A stretch of 64,000 nucleotides of DNA from Terriglobales bacterium (GCA_035487355.1 DATHMF010000030.1:1-64000), one strand, 5' to 3'. Positions 8,068-17,440 are shown, counted from the stretch's first letter. Program-made: numbers and translations. The notes: generated by a model not told the origin, from the sequence alone.

Positions 8068-9309
8068 ATGGTCCACGATCTTCTCGGGCAAGCCTATTCC
8101 GCCATGCGTTACAATCGCCGGCGCACCGCGCTCACCATGCTGGGCATGGCCTGGGGCATCGCGACCGTGGTCTTGCTGCTGGCTTATGGCGCCGGATTCG
8201 GGCGCGCTATCCACAACATATTTTCTAATTTTGGTTTGCAGATGATGGGCATCTGGCCGGGGCGCACTTCTCTGCAGGCGGGTGGCGCCAAGGCCGGCAC
8301 GGCAATACGCTTCACTCTGGATGACGTGCAGCACATTCAGGACCTGGTGCCGCTGGTGCGCCATATCAGCCCGGAGGGTTGGATGCAAACCGACGTCGAG
8401 CGTGACAATCGCTCCTTCCAACTCCCCGCCAATGGCTTGACCCCAGACATACAGTACATCCGCGCAATTCAAGTGGAAAGTGGACGGTTTTACGGTCCCG
8501 AGGACGAAATGCAGCACGCCCGCGTGGCCGTGCTGAGCTCCGATGCAAAAACCAAGCTGTTTTCAGGCGAGTTCGCGGTAGGTGAAAACATTCGCATACA
8601 CGGCATCACCTTTCAGGTCATCGGCGTGCTTGCAGCGCACATGCAGGAAGGGGACGACAATATCAACGACATAATCTACATTCCCTTCAACACTATGAGT
8701 GACCTGAAAGACATGCACTACCTCGATGGCATATGGATCGGCTACGAAGGCACCGAATACGAGAAGATTGAAGGCAATATCCGCAGCGTGCTGGCCAGTT
8801 ATCACAACTTCAATCCCAAGGACCCGCGGGCGGTCTTTGTCTGGAACACCATGAAGTCGGTCAACAACTGGCAGATCATCACTGTGGCGCTCGAGGTCTT
8901 TCTGGCCTTTATCGGCACGCTGACGCTGGGCATCGGCGGCATCGGGCTCATGAATATCATGCTGGTCTCGGTGACTCAGCGCACGCGCGAGATCGGCGTG
9001 GAAAAAGCCCTGGGGGCGCGCCGGCGCGATATCCTGTTTCAGTTTCTGGCGGAGGCGCTGGCCATCACCATTGTCGGCGGGCTGCTGGGCATCATCGTGG
9101 CCTACACCATTTCTTTTGCTGTAGGGGCAATTCCTTTGTACAGCGTGATTGCCAAGAATGCCGAGGCGGCGGATATCCACCTGGTCATCTCGCCGGTCAA
9201 TCTGCTGGTTTCAACCTTTATTCTGATGCTCGTGGGGATTGTGAGCGGCATGCTGCCGGCCATCAAAGCGGCGCGTATGGATCCCATTGAGGCATTGCGC
9301 TATGAGTAA
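8068..9309 (+). CDS. MacB/FtsX-like ABC permease, type B (copy 2)
   Basis: The protein has 413 residues and is a close paralogue of the gene at 5269: it shares TALTMLGMAWGIATVVLLL-like and AFIGTLTLGIGGIGLMNIM segments and the same IKAARMDPIEALRYE end. The FtsX core helices and one N-terminal helix are present. It closes the A1-B1-A2-B2 array. Families of this type normally need a LolD/MacB-type ATPase, which must be supplied from elsewhere in the genome. Confidence 0.88.
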   Translation: MVHDLLGQAYSAMRYNRRRTALTMLGMAWGIATVVLLLAYGAGFGRAIHNIFSNFGLQMMGIWPGRTSLQAGGAKAGTAIRFTLDDVQHIQDLVPLVRHISPEGWMQTDVERDNRSFQLPANGLTPDIQYIRAIQVESGRFYGPEDEMQHARVAVLSSDAKTKLFSGEFAVGENIRIHGITFQVIGVLAAHMQEGDDNINDIIYIPFNTMSDLKDMHYLDGIWIGYEGTEYEKIEGNIRSVLASYHNFNPKDPRAVFVWNTMKSVNNWQIITVALEVFLAFIGTLTLGIGGIGLMNIMLVSVTQRTREIGVEKALGARRRDILFQFLAEALAITIVGGLLGIIVAYTISFAVGAIPLYSVIAKNAEAADIHLVISPVNLLVSTFILMLVGIVSGMLPAIKAARMDPIEALRYE

Positions 9310-9384
9310 AGAAAAAGCTAACCACAAAGGACACTAAGGTATTCACGAAGGACACGAAGGTAAATAGGGGGCACTGCTACAGAT

Positions 9385-9409
9385 AAAAAAGGGCGCACTT
9401 GGCGCCCTT
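9385..9409 (-). terminator. Rho-independent terminator of the aldolase gene
   Basis: AAGGGCGC (9389-9396) pairs with GCGCCCTT (9402-9409) around a 5-base loop. Read on the minus strand, the stem is followed by a run of T residues. It sits 26 bases after the aldolase stop codon. Confidence 0.85.
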
Positions 9410-9434
9410 CTTAATTCCGACCTGAGAACTGTAT

Positions 9435-10448
9435 TTACGCTCCAACTAACTCGGCTTCTGAGCGTACGCCATACATCTCGTACCACGGGGTTGCGGCCTT
9501 CAGGCGCTCGTTAACATTTTGAATATTCTTTACGCCCTCTGTGTTCATCCAATCTTCAAAGGCCTTGCGCCCTTGCTTGGCGTAAACCGGGATGCCATCT
9601 TTCCAGGTGGCGCGTCCGCACAGTACTCCGGCGAACTTCACGCCCGACTCGGCTACCAACTCCAAAGACTCGGTGAACTCGGCGTTGCTGACGCCGGCAG
9701 AGAGATAAATGAAGGGCTTGTTGGTGGCCTCGGCCGTGCGGCGGAAAAGATCCTTGGCCTCCTGCTTGGTGTAAGCTTTCTGGCCGCCGAAGGCCTTGGT
9801 GCCTTCGACAAACTTCATGTTGACGGGGATTTCGACCTTCAGCACGTCTACCCCATATCTGTCTTTGGTGAACTCGGCCATGCTTTTGGTCACGATCTCC
9901 GGCTTTTTCTTGGCATATTCCAGGCCTTTTTCATCCACGCCTTCTTCGTATCCCACCAGTTCGAGGAAGTATGGAATGTCGTTGGCGCGGCACTCGTCGC
10001 CAATGCGCTCCGCCCAGGCGTGTTTAACGTTGTTGATCTTGTCGCCATCGGTGGGAGTGTAGTAAAGCAGGATCTTGACGGCATCGGCGCCGGCTTCTTT
10101 CAGCCGCTTAGCCGACCAGTCGCCCAGTAAATCGGGCAAACGGCCGGGCTCGGTCTTGTCGTAGCCTGTCTTTTCATAGGCGAGCAGCAGGCCGGAGTTC
10201 TTGTTGCGGGCCTTGGCAGCCGGCAGCCCCCACTCGGGATCCAGTAAGATGGCGCTGGCATACTGCGTGAGCACCTGGCTCACGACAATCTTGAATTCTT
10301 CCATGTTGGCATCGGTAATCTCCCCGCCCTTTTCCTTGGCCAGGGACTTCTGCAGTGAGCCGCGCTGGTCCATGGCGGCGGCGGCGATGACGCCGCGCTT
10401 ATCGGCGAGATTCTTTAATCCGGCGAGTTTCCCCGGGGTGAGCTTCAT
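9435..10448 (-). CDS. lacD: Tagatose 1,6-bisphosphate aldolase family protein (LacD-like)
   Basis: The protein has 337 residues and is a class I (Schiff-base) aldolase of the LacD/DUF2090-related family. Visible signatures are AAAMDQRGSL near the N-terminus, the lysine-bearing strand GADAVKILLYYTPTD and the sugar-phosphate segment PFIYLSAGVSN. Such enzymes split tagatose 1,6-bisphosphate, and often related ketose bisphosphates, into dihydroxyacetone phosphate and glyceraldehyde 3-phosphate. AGGAGG precedes the ATG, and a strong terminator follows the stop, so it forms its own unit. No lac or tagatose genes are adjacent, so a general glycolytic or gluconeogenic role is possible. Confidence 0.88.
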   Translation of the reverse strand: MKLTPGKLAGLKNLADKRGVIAAAAMDQRGSLQKSLAKEKGGEITDANMEEFKIVVSQVLTQYASAILLDPEWGLPAAKARNKNSGLLLAYEKTGYDKTEPGRLPDLLGDWSAKRLKEAGADAVKILLYYTPTDGDKINNVKHAWAERIGDECRANDIPYFLELVGYEEGVDEKGLEYAKKKPEIVTKSMAEFTKDRYGVDVLKVEIPVNMKFVEGTKAFGGQKAYTKQEAKDLFRRTAEATNKPFIYLSAGVSNAEFTESLELVAESGVKFAGVLCGRATWKDGIPVYAKQGRKAFEDWMNTEGVKNIQNVNERLKAATPWYEMYGVRSEAELVGA

Positions 10449-10592
10449 GACATCCTCCTGTATGTGACAACAAAAAGAATAACTAATTAAAAGAGTAATT
10501 GTAACGCACGCGCACCGGTTCCCGTGCGACCGTCGTCACCAGGCCGTATTCTTAATTTCGGTTTGACAAATTTCGCGCTCCAGCCGAGAGCC

Positions 10593-11096
10593 TTACTTCT
10601 GCGGCGGAGCGGGCGGCTTCCAGGTATTCAGGAATTGGATGATGTCTTCTTCCGACATGCCCCGGGCGCTTTCAAATTCTGCGGTTGCATCAAGCACCTT
10701 ACCTTCCGGCGTCAGGACGGCCAAAGATGGAATGCCTTTTTCCAGGTCAACGTGGTATTTCTTCACCAGATCCAGGTTCTTGTCGAAGCGGCCAACATCC
10801 ACGTGTACCACCTTGAAGTTGGCGTTCAACAGCGGCTCTACCCGCGGCTGATGAAAACCGTAGTCGAGCGCGTAGCAGTCTCCACACCAACTGGCGCCAA
10901 AGACAAGGATCACGCGCTTATGTTCTTTGCCCGCTTCACTCATGGTGTGCGCAATTTCCTGCTGCGCATCGGCGTCTGAGCGGTACAGATTGGGGTCAGG
11001 TCGAAAAGGTATCTTGAGAGGCGTGTTTGCTGTCTGTGCCTGGCAGAAGGTTGCAAGCAGGATCAGCGGAAGAAATAGAGACTTGCGCATTCGCAT
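10593..11096 (-). CDS. Secreted thioredoxin-fold protein
   Basis: The protein has 167 residues. A signal peptide (LFLPLILLATFCQA) is followed by a thioredoxin domain with the redox motif WCGDC (Cys71 and Cys74) and the cis-proline region GIPSLAVLTPEG. It resembles periplasmic thioredoxin-like reductases; CGDC differs from the usual CGPC. The protein probably acts on disulphides in the periplasm. It is a single gene between the aldolase and a plus-strand membrane gene, with no obvious partner. Confidence 0.85.
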   Translation of the reverse strand: MRMRKSLFLPLILLATFCQAQTANTPLKIPFRPDPNLYRSDADAQQEIAHTMSEAGKEHKRVILVFGASWCGDCYALDYGFHQPRVEPLLNANFKVVHVDVGRFDKNLDLVKKYHVDLEKGIPSLAVLTPEGKVLDATAEFESARGMSEEDIIQFLNTWKPPAPPQK

Positions 11097-11267
11097 GTTT
11101 AGACCTCATGCGCATAGTAAACCAAAAGCAGGTCTCGTGGAGATTCAGTAGCGTCCTGCATTTATCGCGAGATGCCTTTGCGCGCCAGCAACGCACGGTG
11201 ATTGCTGGTGTCAGCTTACGTACAGAGAGGGCTGCCACGATATAATCGTGCACTACACGGAGGTGTT

Positions 11268-11615
11268 GTGTTGGGCCGGCTTCGACAGGTGCTGCTGCGC
11301 GACTTTATTGGAGGGTTTGTCATTGCTTGGATGCTGGCCAATGGGCTTGGAAGTCTTATTGGAATCTTTTCCACTCCGCTTGAATTGCTTGCCGCAAGCC
11401 TTTTCAATCACGCTGTCAGAGATACCCTCGGGGCCGTGCCGGAGGGTATGAGAGCAGGCCTTGTCATTTCGGGAGTAGTTCGAGCCAGCCTATTCTTTTT
11501 GGTGGCCTACATCCTGGCGAGTTGGTTGTATGGTCAACCTAAGCCGCAGAAAGATGATACAAAAGGAAAGATAATTGACGGCGCCGGCGAGGGTAACGGA
11601 AGCACCTCACAATAG
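11268..11615 (+). CDS. Small membrane protein of unknown function
   Basis: About 115 residues from the GTG at 11268, four bases after GGAGG; a TTG directly follows as an alternative start. Two or three hydrophobic segments are visible (DFIGGFVIAWMLANGLGSL, the FSTPLELLAASLF region, and SGVVRASLFFLVAYILASWL), and the C-terminus is a polar tail rich in Lys, Gly and Asp. A TATAAT box lies at 11241-11246, fitting transcription close to this start, though no good -35 box is seen. No family is recognised. Confidence 0.6.
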   Translation: MLGRLRQVLLRDFIGGFVIAWMLANGLGSLIGIFSTPLELLAASLFNHAVRDTLGAVPEGMRAGLVISGVVRASLFFLVAYILASWLYGQPKPQKDDTKGKIIDGAGEGNGSTSQ

Positions 11616-11629
11616 CTTCACTGACGCAA

Positions 11630-11680
11630 GAGCAAGCTCCCCAGTACGGCCTGCTGTTTGGTGATCAGCGACTCGATTCC
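11630..11680 (-). pseudogene. Duplicated fragment of the rph 3' end
   Basis: This 51-base stretch matches 12002-12052, inside the end of the RNase PH gene, at 47 of 51 positions. Read on the minus strand it still spells [17 protein letters not shown], against [17 protein letters not shown] in rph. It lies just downstream of the small membrane gene at 11728, which itself directly follows the intact rph. It is a leftover of a duplication or replacement event. Confidence 0.75.
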
Positions 11681-11727
11681 ACGAATTTGTAACCGACAAA
11701 TGATGACGAAGAGCCGGGCTGTTGATA

Positions 11728-11982
11728 TCAGCTTGGTTTGTGGAAGACGGTATAAAGTAAGAAAAGGTTAAGGATGATCCCAAGTAAGCCAAAAACTCGA
11801 AAAAACCAGATTGGTTTTGATCCGAACCCGAAACGCTTGTATCGCTCGCTCTGATTAGCCTTTCTTACTTCTGTCGGGTTGAGAAATATATACAACGACA
11901 TCGCAAATGAGCAGAGAAAAAGGATAAGCATTGCTGCCCTATCGTCGTTATTCATCAAATTGAAAGCCAGACCATTGACCAT
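11728..11982 (-). CDS. Small two-helix membrane protein
   Basis: The product has 84 residues. Two hydrophobic helices (AAMLILFLCSFAMSLYIFL and WFFRVFGLLGIILNLFLLY) flank a basic loop. The start ATG at 11982 lies seven bases after the RNase PH stop, with GGCTGGA in between, so it is probably translated by coupling. A second Met at 11955 is possible. A copy of the rph tail lies just beyond its stop. No family is recognised. Confidence 0.5.
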   Translation of the reverse strand: MVNGLAFNLMNNDDRAAMLILFLCSFAMSLYIFLNPTEVRKANQSERYKRFGFGSKPIWFFRVFGLLGIILNLFLLYTVFHKPS

Positions 11983-11989
11983 TCCAGCC

Positions 11990-12727
11990 TCATTGTCTTA
12001 GGAGCAGGCTCCCCAGCACGGCCTGCTGTTTGGCGATCAGGGACTCGATTCCTTTGCGCGCAAGGTCCATCATCTTTTTGAGCTGTGCGTCATCGAAGGG
12101 ATGTTGTTCGGCTGTGCCCTGGATCTCCACAATCTTTTTGCCGCCGGTCATTACCAGGTTCATATCCACTTCGGCGCGGGAGTCTTCTTCATAGGCAAGA
12201 TCGAGCAGCACTTCACCATCCACAACGCCCACGCTGGTTGCGGCCACGTAGTCGCGGATGGGAGCGGAGGTAAGCGTGCCCGCCTCTACCAGCTTTTGCA
12301 TGGCCAAGCCCAGCGCCACGAATGCGCCGGTGATGCTGGCAGTACGTGTACCGCCATCGGCCTGAATGACGTCGCAGTCAATGAAGATGCTGCGTTCGCC
12401 CAGGCGGGCGAGATCGGTTACGGCGCGCAGCGATCGGCCGATGAGGCGCTGGATCTCGTGCGTCCTGCCGCCGATGCGTCCCTTGGCCGATTCGCGCGGG
12501 GTACGCGTGAGCGTGGAGCGCGGAATCATGGCGTACTCGCTGGTGATCCAGCCCTTGCCGCTGTTGCGCAAAAATGAGGGTACGCTTTCTTCCACGGAGG
12601 CGGTACAGATGACGCGCGTGTTGCCCACCTCAATCAACGCCGAGCCTTCGGCTGTGGTGATGTAGTCCGTAATTATCTTCACCGGACGCATCTGCTCCGG
12701 TGTGCGATTGTCAGATCGATAGATCAT
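11990..12727 (-). CDS. rph: Ribonuclease PH
   Basis: The product is about 245 residues from MIYRSDNR, the usual N-terminus of the family (MRxDxR). It is a phosphorolytic 3'-5' exonuclease that trims tRNA 3' ends. RNase PH signatures are clear: [10 protein letters not shown], the basic patch [20 protein letters not shown], and [17 protein letters not shown] with the phosphate- and metal-binding residues. The longer frame from 12757 would start inside a 7-nt repeat tract and was rejected. It may be cotranscribed with the small membrane gene downstream. Confidence 0.93.
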   Translation of the reverse strand: MIYRSDNRTPEQMRPVKIITDYITTAEGSALIEVGNTRVICTASVEESVPSFLRNSGKGWITSEYAMIPRSTLTRTPRESAKGRIGGRTHEIQRLIGRSLRAVTDLARLGERSIFIDCDVIQADGGTRTASITGAFVALGLAMQKLVEAGTLTSAPIRDYVAATSVGVVDGEVLLDLAYEEDSRAEVDMNLVMTGGKKIVEIQGTAEQHPFDDAQLKKMMDLARKGIESLIAKQQAVLGSLLLRQ

Positions 12728-12738
12728 TGGAAGGCGGC

Positions 12739-12928
12739 TCCAAGCTCTCAGCTCCAAGCTGCAAGCGGAGGCAATCTGAGATCATCTCACAGAAAGATAA
12801 AAATCTTAAACGCGGCGAAAATGCGTGGGCAAGATGCCCACACGACAGCCGGCGGGACGCCGGCGCTACTTCAAACTGAACCACTACAGGAAAGCTCTTG
12901 CTTGAAGCTCGGAACTGAGAGCTTGGAG
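12739..12928. repeat. 7-nt repeats and a twin-palindrome dispersed element
   Basis: 7-nt units (CAAGCTC, CAGCTCC, AAGCTGC) occupy 12739-12766 and similar ones lie near 12900-12928. Between them, at 12825-12870, are two palindromes: GTGGGCA-AGA-TGCCCAC (12825-12841) and GCCGGCG-GGA-CGCCGGC (12848-12864), followed by GCTAC. The pair looks like one REP-type unit between murI and rph. Confidence 0.65.
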
Positions 12929-13771
12929 TTAGCTCTTGAGCTGCACGAGTTTCACTTCTTCGATGCGCTGGCCCAGGAAGCGTTCGCCTATGCGCTGGAA
13001 TTTTTCTACCGAGTCAGTAGCGAAGAAAGAGAGTTTGGGCAAAGAATTTTTTGATTGAGCAGGATCGTGGGCTTTGGTTTTTTTGAAGTGCCGTACTACG
13101 GCATCTGCCGTGGATTCGGCTGAGTCTACGATGGCAACCCGCGGCGGAGTGAGGCTACGAAGCAGAGCACTCAGCAAAGGATAGTGTGTGCAGCCCAGCA
13201 AAAGAACATCCGTCTCCGAATCGTCGGCGAACAATTCATTCAGATAAATCTCGGCAACTTGCCGGGTAACGCTGTGCTCGGTCCATCCTTCTTCTACGAG
13301 TGGGACAAAAAGTGGGCAGGCCTTCTCCCGCGCCTCGATGCCACGTTTTTTCAGGGCCCGCTGATAGGCATGACTGGAAACCGTAGCCTCGGTCGCAATG
13401 ACCGCCACTTTACGGCTTTGGCTGACCTCAGATGCACGGGAAGCGCCAGGCTCAACCACTCCGATGACGGGGATGCGGAGCGCATCTTTGATCGGTCCCA
13501 GTGCCAGGGCCGTAGCGGTGTTGCAGGCAACGACCAGCAAATCAGCTCCCCGGCTTTGCAGGAAGCGCGCGCTGGATTTAGCGTACTTGGCCACGGTTTC
13601 TGCGGACTTTGATCCGTAGGGCAAGCGCGCTGTGTCGCCGAAATACTGGTAGTGGGCGTGGGGAAAAAGCCGGATCAGTTCTTTGAGAACAGTAAGTCCA
13701 CCCATGCCAGAATCGAAAACTCCGATGTTGGGCGGATGTTTAGCAGCACGAGATCTAGTGATTTTAGCCAT
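12929..13771 (-). CDS. murI: Glutamate racemase
   Basis: The product has 280 residues and makes D-glutamate for peptidoglycan from L-glutamate in the cytoplasm. The two catalytic cysteines are present in VACNTA (Cys83) and GCTHYPLL (Cys194, with His196), and the N-terminal GVFDSGMGGLTV loop carries the catalytic Asp20/Ser21 region. The length is normal. It lies 14 bases downstream of the GerMN gene and forms the distal end of a cell-wall cluster (DUF1015, amidase, GerMN, murI). Confidence 0.95.
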   Translation of the reverse strand: MAKITRSRAAKHPPNIGVFDSGMGGLTVLKELIRLFPHAHYQYFGDTARLPYGSKSAETVAKYAKSSARFLQSRGADLLVVACNTATALALGPIKDALRIPVIGVVEPGASRASEVSQSRKVAVIATEATVSSHAYQRALKKRGIEAREKACPLFVPLVEEGWTEHSVTRQVAEIYLNELFADDSETDVLLLGCTHYPLLSALLRSLTPPRVAIVDSAESTADAVVRHFKKTKAHDPAQSKNSLPKLSFFATDSVEKFQRIGERFLGQRIEEVKLVQLKS

Positions 13772-13785
13772 GAGGAATTCAGGTT

Positions 13786-14376
13786 TTATTGCAATGCTTG
13801 TACCAACTGGTTCACGACGCTTGCGTCATAGACTGTGATCAGGTCGGCGTGGCCGGCCAGGGTCTCGCGCTCTTGTCCATCTACCAGGATTTTTACTTGC
13901 TTGATCTCGGGGATATTGGCGGAAAGCGTGGCGATCATCGAATCCACGGTCAAAGTTTCTTCCCACACTCCAGAGCGGTGAGTGTCGGCAAAGGTGCTGT
14001 TCAAATCAACGACCGCCAGGTTCTGGTTCACCATGTAAACATCGTTGACGTCTGATCCCGCGCCAATCGGATGCGGCGAGGTTTCCTGCAGGTACTCGGT
14101 CAGCAAGGTTCGCAAAATCGTCCGTGCTCTTGCCGGAGTCTCACTCGGCAGCGCCACCATCGTAGTGCGCTTGCGCAGCACGCCCAGGTCATCATAGGCA
14201 ACATAAAGTGTTACTGGTTCGGCGGCGGCGCTTACCGGTGGGGCCAACAGCGTAGAGTCGGTGCTGTGCCAGGTGCTGGTCTCGGCTCTGTGCTTCAAGC
14301 TCAGCATGTAGAAGCCAACGCTGAAGATTCCGGCCAGCAGCAAGGCGAACGAGATTTGCACATGGCGTGGAATCAT
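13786..14376 (-). CDS. GerMN-domain membrane-anchored protein
   Basis: The product has 196 residues. One N-terminal transmembrane helix (ISFALLLAGIFSVGFYML) anchors a periplasmic GerMN (sporulation/germination-type) domain with the typical VTLYVAYDD strand, the ARTILRTLL helix and LAVVDLNSTFAD. GerMN domains are found in spore formers and in many Gram-negative cell-envelope proteins. The start overlaps the amidase stop by four bases (ATGA), so the two are translationally coupled; a joint role in peptidoglycan handling is inferred. Confidence 0.85.
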   Translation of the reverse strand: MIPRHVQISFALLLAGIFSVGFYMLSLKHRAETSTWHSTDSTLLAPPVSAAAEPVTLYVAYDDLGVLRKRTTMVALPSETPARARTILRTLLTEYLQETSPHPIGAGSDVNDVYMVNQNLAVVDLNSTFADTHRSGVWEETLTVDSMIATLSANIPEIKQVKILVDGQERETLAGHADLITVYDASVVNQLVQALQ

Positions 14377-15863
14377 CGCGGCTGCTCCAGGCTGCTTCGC
14401 ACAGAGACGATAGCGGCGGCCAGCGAGTTGGCAACCATCTGCTGATAGTTGCTGTTGGTCAGGCTTTCTGCGTCACCATTTTGCGGTGCAACTTCAATTG
14501 CGATGGCGGCCCCGGCAATATTGTTCAGCGGTCGCACTGGGGCAGGCATCATCGCGACCGGAAGTTTGGACTGGTTCTTGGTGATTTGATCTATCACCGA
14601 GTAAGCCAGAATTCTACTGTTGTGCACGTACCCTGACTGCGCCGTTTCCCAGGGAAGGAAAGTGCCGGGCGCAGGAGCAGTTTCAGGCAGCATGGAAGTG
14701 TAAACCCGCACTCCGTGCCCCAGGGTACCGGCGTGGATAGCGACATAAACCGCGGCGCGCGACGTGTTGGTCACCGCCGCCCGCTGGTCGAGCGAGATGG
14801 TGGAATCAGAGTCGCGGATCATGAACGTTACCAGGCCACGGTCATTCAGTTCGGCGCGCAGCCGGCGGGCAATGGCCAGGGTTATATCTTTTTCCGCCAA
14901 CTTGTCGCTGAGTGCGGCGCCGCGTTCGGAGCCGCCGTGGCTGGGATCAATCACAATTAAATAACGCGTATGCGGCACACTAGGCTCGCCCAAAATCGCT
15001 GATCCGGAGCTGGCCGCAACAGGTGAGTTAGGATTGCTCTCTGTCGCAGCCGTGCTATTGGCAGCAGGAGTCCCGCTGGCTGTCTGCGTTTCCGCCGGCG
15101 AGGTGGCCGTCGCCAGTTTAGGGGCCGCTGAAAGGACAATCGTTTTGCCCTTATCGCTGAAACTTGCCAGCAGGGGCTCAGAAGCCTCGATCACCATCTC
15201 GCCTCCGTTTTCATTTTCGGAGTAGTGCACAGAGGTAATGAGCGGGTCGTCATACTTCAGGTTTTGTGCCGTCATCGCCAGCGGGTCATGGCTGAAGGAG
15301 AGCCGCAGTTTGCCTCCTTCTGAGGTGATGCGCGGGTTCACGGATGCTGTGAAAGAAAGCGCCAGGGTGCTGGGTGTTCCTTTCTTCAGCTCTGCGGAAA
15401 ATCGCGTGCCTCCGCCGTTGACAAAGAGCCGCCGGGAGATTTCGTGATATTCGGCGTGTCCACCTGTAAAGTGCGGTAATAGTTCCACCAGCGAGGCGAA
15501 GGGCACGAGCCCGTGGTCATTTTCGAGAAGAAATTTGCTTGCGAGCTGTACAGAAGTGTTGCCGACCTTGCCGCTGGTTTGTCCGGACTTAAAATGCGCC
15601 TCTAGGCGGTCGTAGCGGAGCTTGAAATTGTCTCCCTCGATCGTGGCAGAGGTGTGTCCCAGTTGATCGAGGATGTTCTGAAGATCAACATATTCCTTGC
15701 CCTCGCGTTCCTGAAGAAGAACAGAGAAGCTGCTCTGGGGCGTAATGATGGTGAGTTGTTTATCTTCCGCCGGGCGCGCCACCAGGAAACATAAAGAGAC
15801 GGCAACCGCAATTCCGGTGATTCGGAATTGCCGCTGCAACAACACCTCTTTATTCCAGCGCAT
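14373..15863 (-). CDS. N-acetylmuramoyl-L-alanine amidase (AmiC type)
   Basis: The product has 496 residues. An N-terminal hydrophobic segment (residues 15-30) serves for export. An AMIN-like beta region covers roughly residues 150-250, followed by an Ala/Thr/Ser-rich linker and a C-terminal Amidase_3 zinc hydrolase. Zinc ligands are His309 (IDPSHGG), Glu324 and His377 (YVAIHAG), and the catalytic Glu is in IAIEVAPQNG. The enzyme cuts the bond between MurNAc and the stem peptide, normally in cell separation. It overlaps DUF1015 upstream by 14 bases and GerMN downstream by 4. Confidence 0.92.
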   Translation of the reverse strand: MRWNKEVLLQRQFRITGIAVAVSLCFLVARPAEDKQLTIITPQSSFSVLLQEREGKEYVDLQNILDQLGHTSATIEGDNFKLRYDRLEAHFKSGQTSGKVGNTSVQLASKFLLENDHGLVPFASLVELLPHFTGGHAEYHEISRRLFVNGGGTRFSAELKKGTPSTLALSFTASVNPRITSEGGKLRLSFSHDPLAMTAQNLKYDDPLITSVHYSENENGGEMVIEASEPLLASFSDKGKTIVLSAAPKLATATSPAETQTASGTPAANSTAATESNPNSPVAASSGSAILGEPSVPHTRYLIVIDPSHGGSERGAALSDKLAEKDITLAIARRLRAELNDRGLVTFMIRDSDSTISLDQRAAVTNTSRAAVYVAIHAGTLGHGVRVYTSMLPETAPAPGTFLPWETAQSGYVHNSRILAYSVIDQITKNQSKLPVAMMPAPVRPLNNIAGAAIAIEVAPQNGDAESLTNSNYQQMVANSLAAAIVSVRSSLEQPR

Positions 15864-17148
15864 AAATGGTCAGTCCACTTAAGAGTTTAGGATAAAAGTC
15901 CGTGGATTTCTGCGGCATAACGTCTCCGGCGAAAGCCACGTCGCGCATCTGCTCAATACGCACCGGGTTCATGAGGAACGCAATATTTGCACTGCCGGAG
16001 CGCACCAGTTGCAGGGCCTCTGAGGCATCACGAAGATATCGAATGTGCTCCTGATTGCGGATCGATTCCTCGGACATGCCCAGCGCTCCTTCCAGCAACA
16101 ATTTGTGCAGTTGGGTTACATCCAGTTGGCGCTGTTGCTCGGGCAGCCCGGCAAGCGCCTGTTGGGCAGCGGGTAAACTTCGCAGCAGTGAGACTGTGTT
16201 TTTGGCGGCAGCCAGCAGGGCAACGCCGTTTTTCCCTGCGTCTCTTAGTTTCTGCACCAGTTCGCCGTCTGGAAGCTTTGCGTCAAGCTGCTCGATAGAG
16301 AAATATTTTTTTGCTGCCTGGTAAAAGCCCGGTTCGTCAAAAGATGCAAGTCCGGAGACCACGCGGTGTGTCGGCAAAATCAGCAGGCCGGGGCTTGCCA
16401 TGTTGATCAAGGTCATCATGACGTAATCCCAGGGGGCGGGCTGGGCTGCAGGCGCCGCCGCTCTGCGTTCATTCCGGTAATTGAGGGCGGTTTCGTAGCG
16501 GTGATGTCCATCGGCGATGAGAAGTTTCTTGTCGGCCATCACCTGGCGAACGCTCGCGATGATTTCTGGCTCGTTGACTGCCCACAATGAGTGCCGAACT
16601 TCATATTCATCGCGCACGCTGATATCGGCCTCGCGGTTTTGCGCCAGCAACCCTTCGACCTCTGATTTAGGGTCGTTGTACAGCATGAAAATCTGGCCAA
16701 AGTGTGCGCGGGTAGCACGCAGCAAGTTCAGGCGGTCGCTTTTCGGCTTGGAAAGCGTCTGTTCGTGACGATGAACCACGCCCTCGGAGTACTCGCAAAT
16801 CTTGCCCAGGGCAATGAAACCCCTGCGCGTATGAACCGGAGCGCTGTAGCCGGGAGCGGTGAATTCCTGGGTATAGAGATAGATAGAAGGCTTGGCATCC
16901 TGCAACAGGACTTTTTCAGCCTGCCAGGTTTTCAAATATTCGGCGGCACGGGTATAGACGTTTTGCTGTGGGCCGTCTGCGGCAAACTGTTCCCCCAGGA
17001 TGATACGTACCAGGTTATGGGGGCTGGCGGCATAATAGCGCCGCTGCATCTCTGGGGTGATTTTGTCGTAAGGTTGAGTCACCAGATTAGAAATCGGGTA
17101 ACGCACCGCATCGTACCGCAGTGCCTGGAAAGGGAGGATTTCAGCCAT
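15850..17148 (-). CDS. DUF1015 (COG4198) family protein
   Basis: The product has 432 residues and is a cytoplasmic protein of the widely conserved DUF1015 family. Family hallmarks are the opening ILPFQALRYD, QPYDKITPEM, VRIILGE, the R-H-E-Q segment VVHRHEQTLSKPK and the IADGHHRYETAL motif. The molecular function of the family is not established. It is the first gene of the DUF1015-amidase-GerMN-murI cluster, overlapping the amidase. Confidence 0.88.
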   Translation of the reverse strand: MAEILPFQALRYDAVRYPISNLVTQPYDKITPEMQRRYYAASPHNLVRIILGEQFAADGPQQNVYTRAAEYLKTWQAEKVLLQDAKPSIYLYTQEFTAPGYSAPVHTRRGFIALGKICEYSEGVVHRHEQTLSKPKSDRLNLLRATRAHFGQIFMLYNDPKSEVEGLLAQNREADISVRDEYEVRHSLWAVNEPEIIASVRQVMADKKLLIADGHHRYETALNYRNERRAAAPAAQPAPWDYVMMTLINMASPGLLILPTHRVVSGLASFDEPGFYQAAKKYFSIEQLDAKLPDGELVQKLRDAGKNGVALLAAAKNTVSLLRSLPAAQQALAGLPEQQRQLDVTQLHKLLLEGALGMSEESIRNQEHIRYLRDASEALQLVRSGSANIAFLMNPVRIEQMRDVAFAGDVMPQKSTDFYPKLLSGLTIYALE

Positions 17149-17440
17149 GCGAAAGATGATTCTAACATCAACCTGGAATAAGTTCGGGGCGCCGCAGGTT
17201 ATATCTTGTGTGGTTCGTGAAAGTTAGGAGGGCATGCCTGAAGTGCTTACTAACTGAGGTGCCAAAGAAAACCAATTGTTTGCCCGAAACATCTCAGCGA
17301 ACTGGCAGATGTCATGTGCCCTTAGAGCTAACCGGGGCGGTGTACTTTAGTGCAGAGCCTGACTTGCAAGCTGTGATAGTATCTGCAGAAAAGAGGCTCT
17401 GCTACGTCCATACCTCCCTTGGGCGGACGGAGTTTAGACT

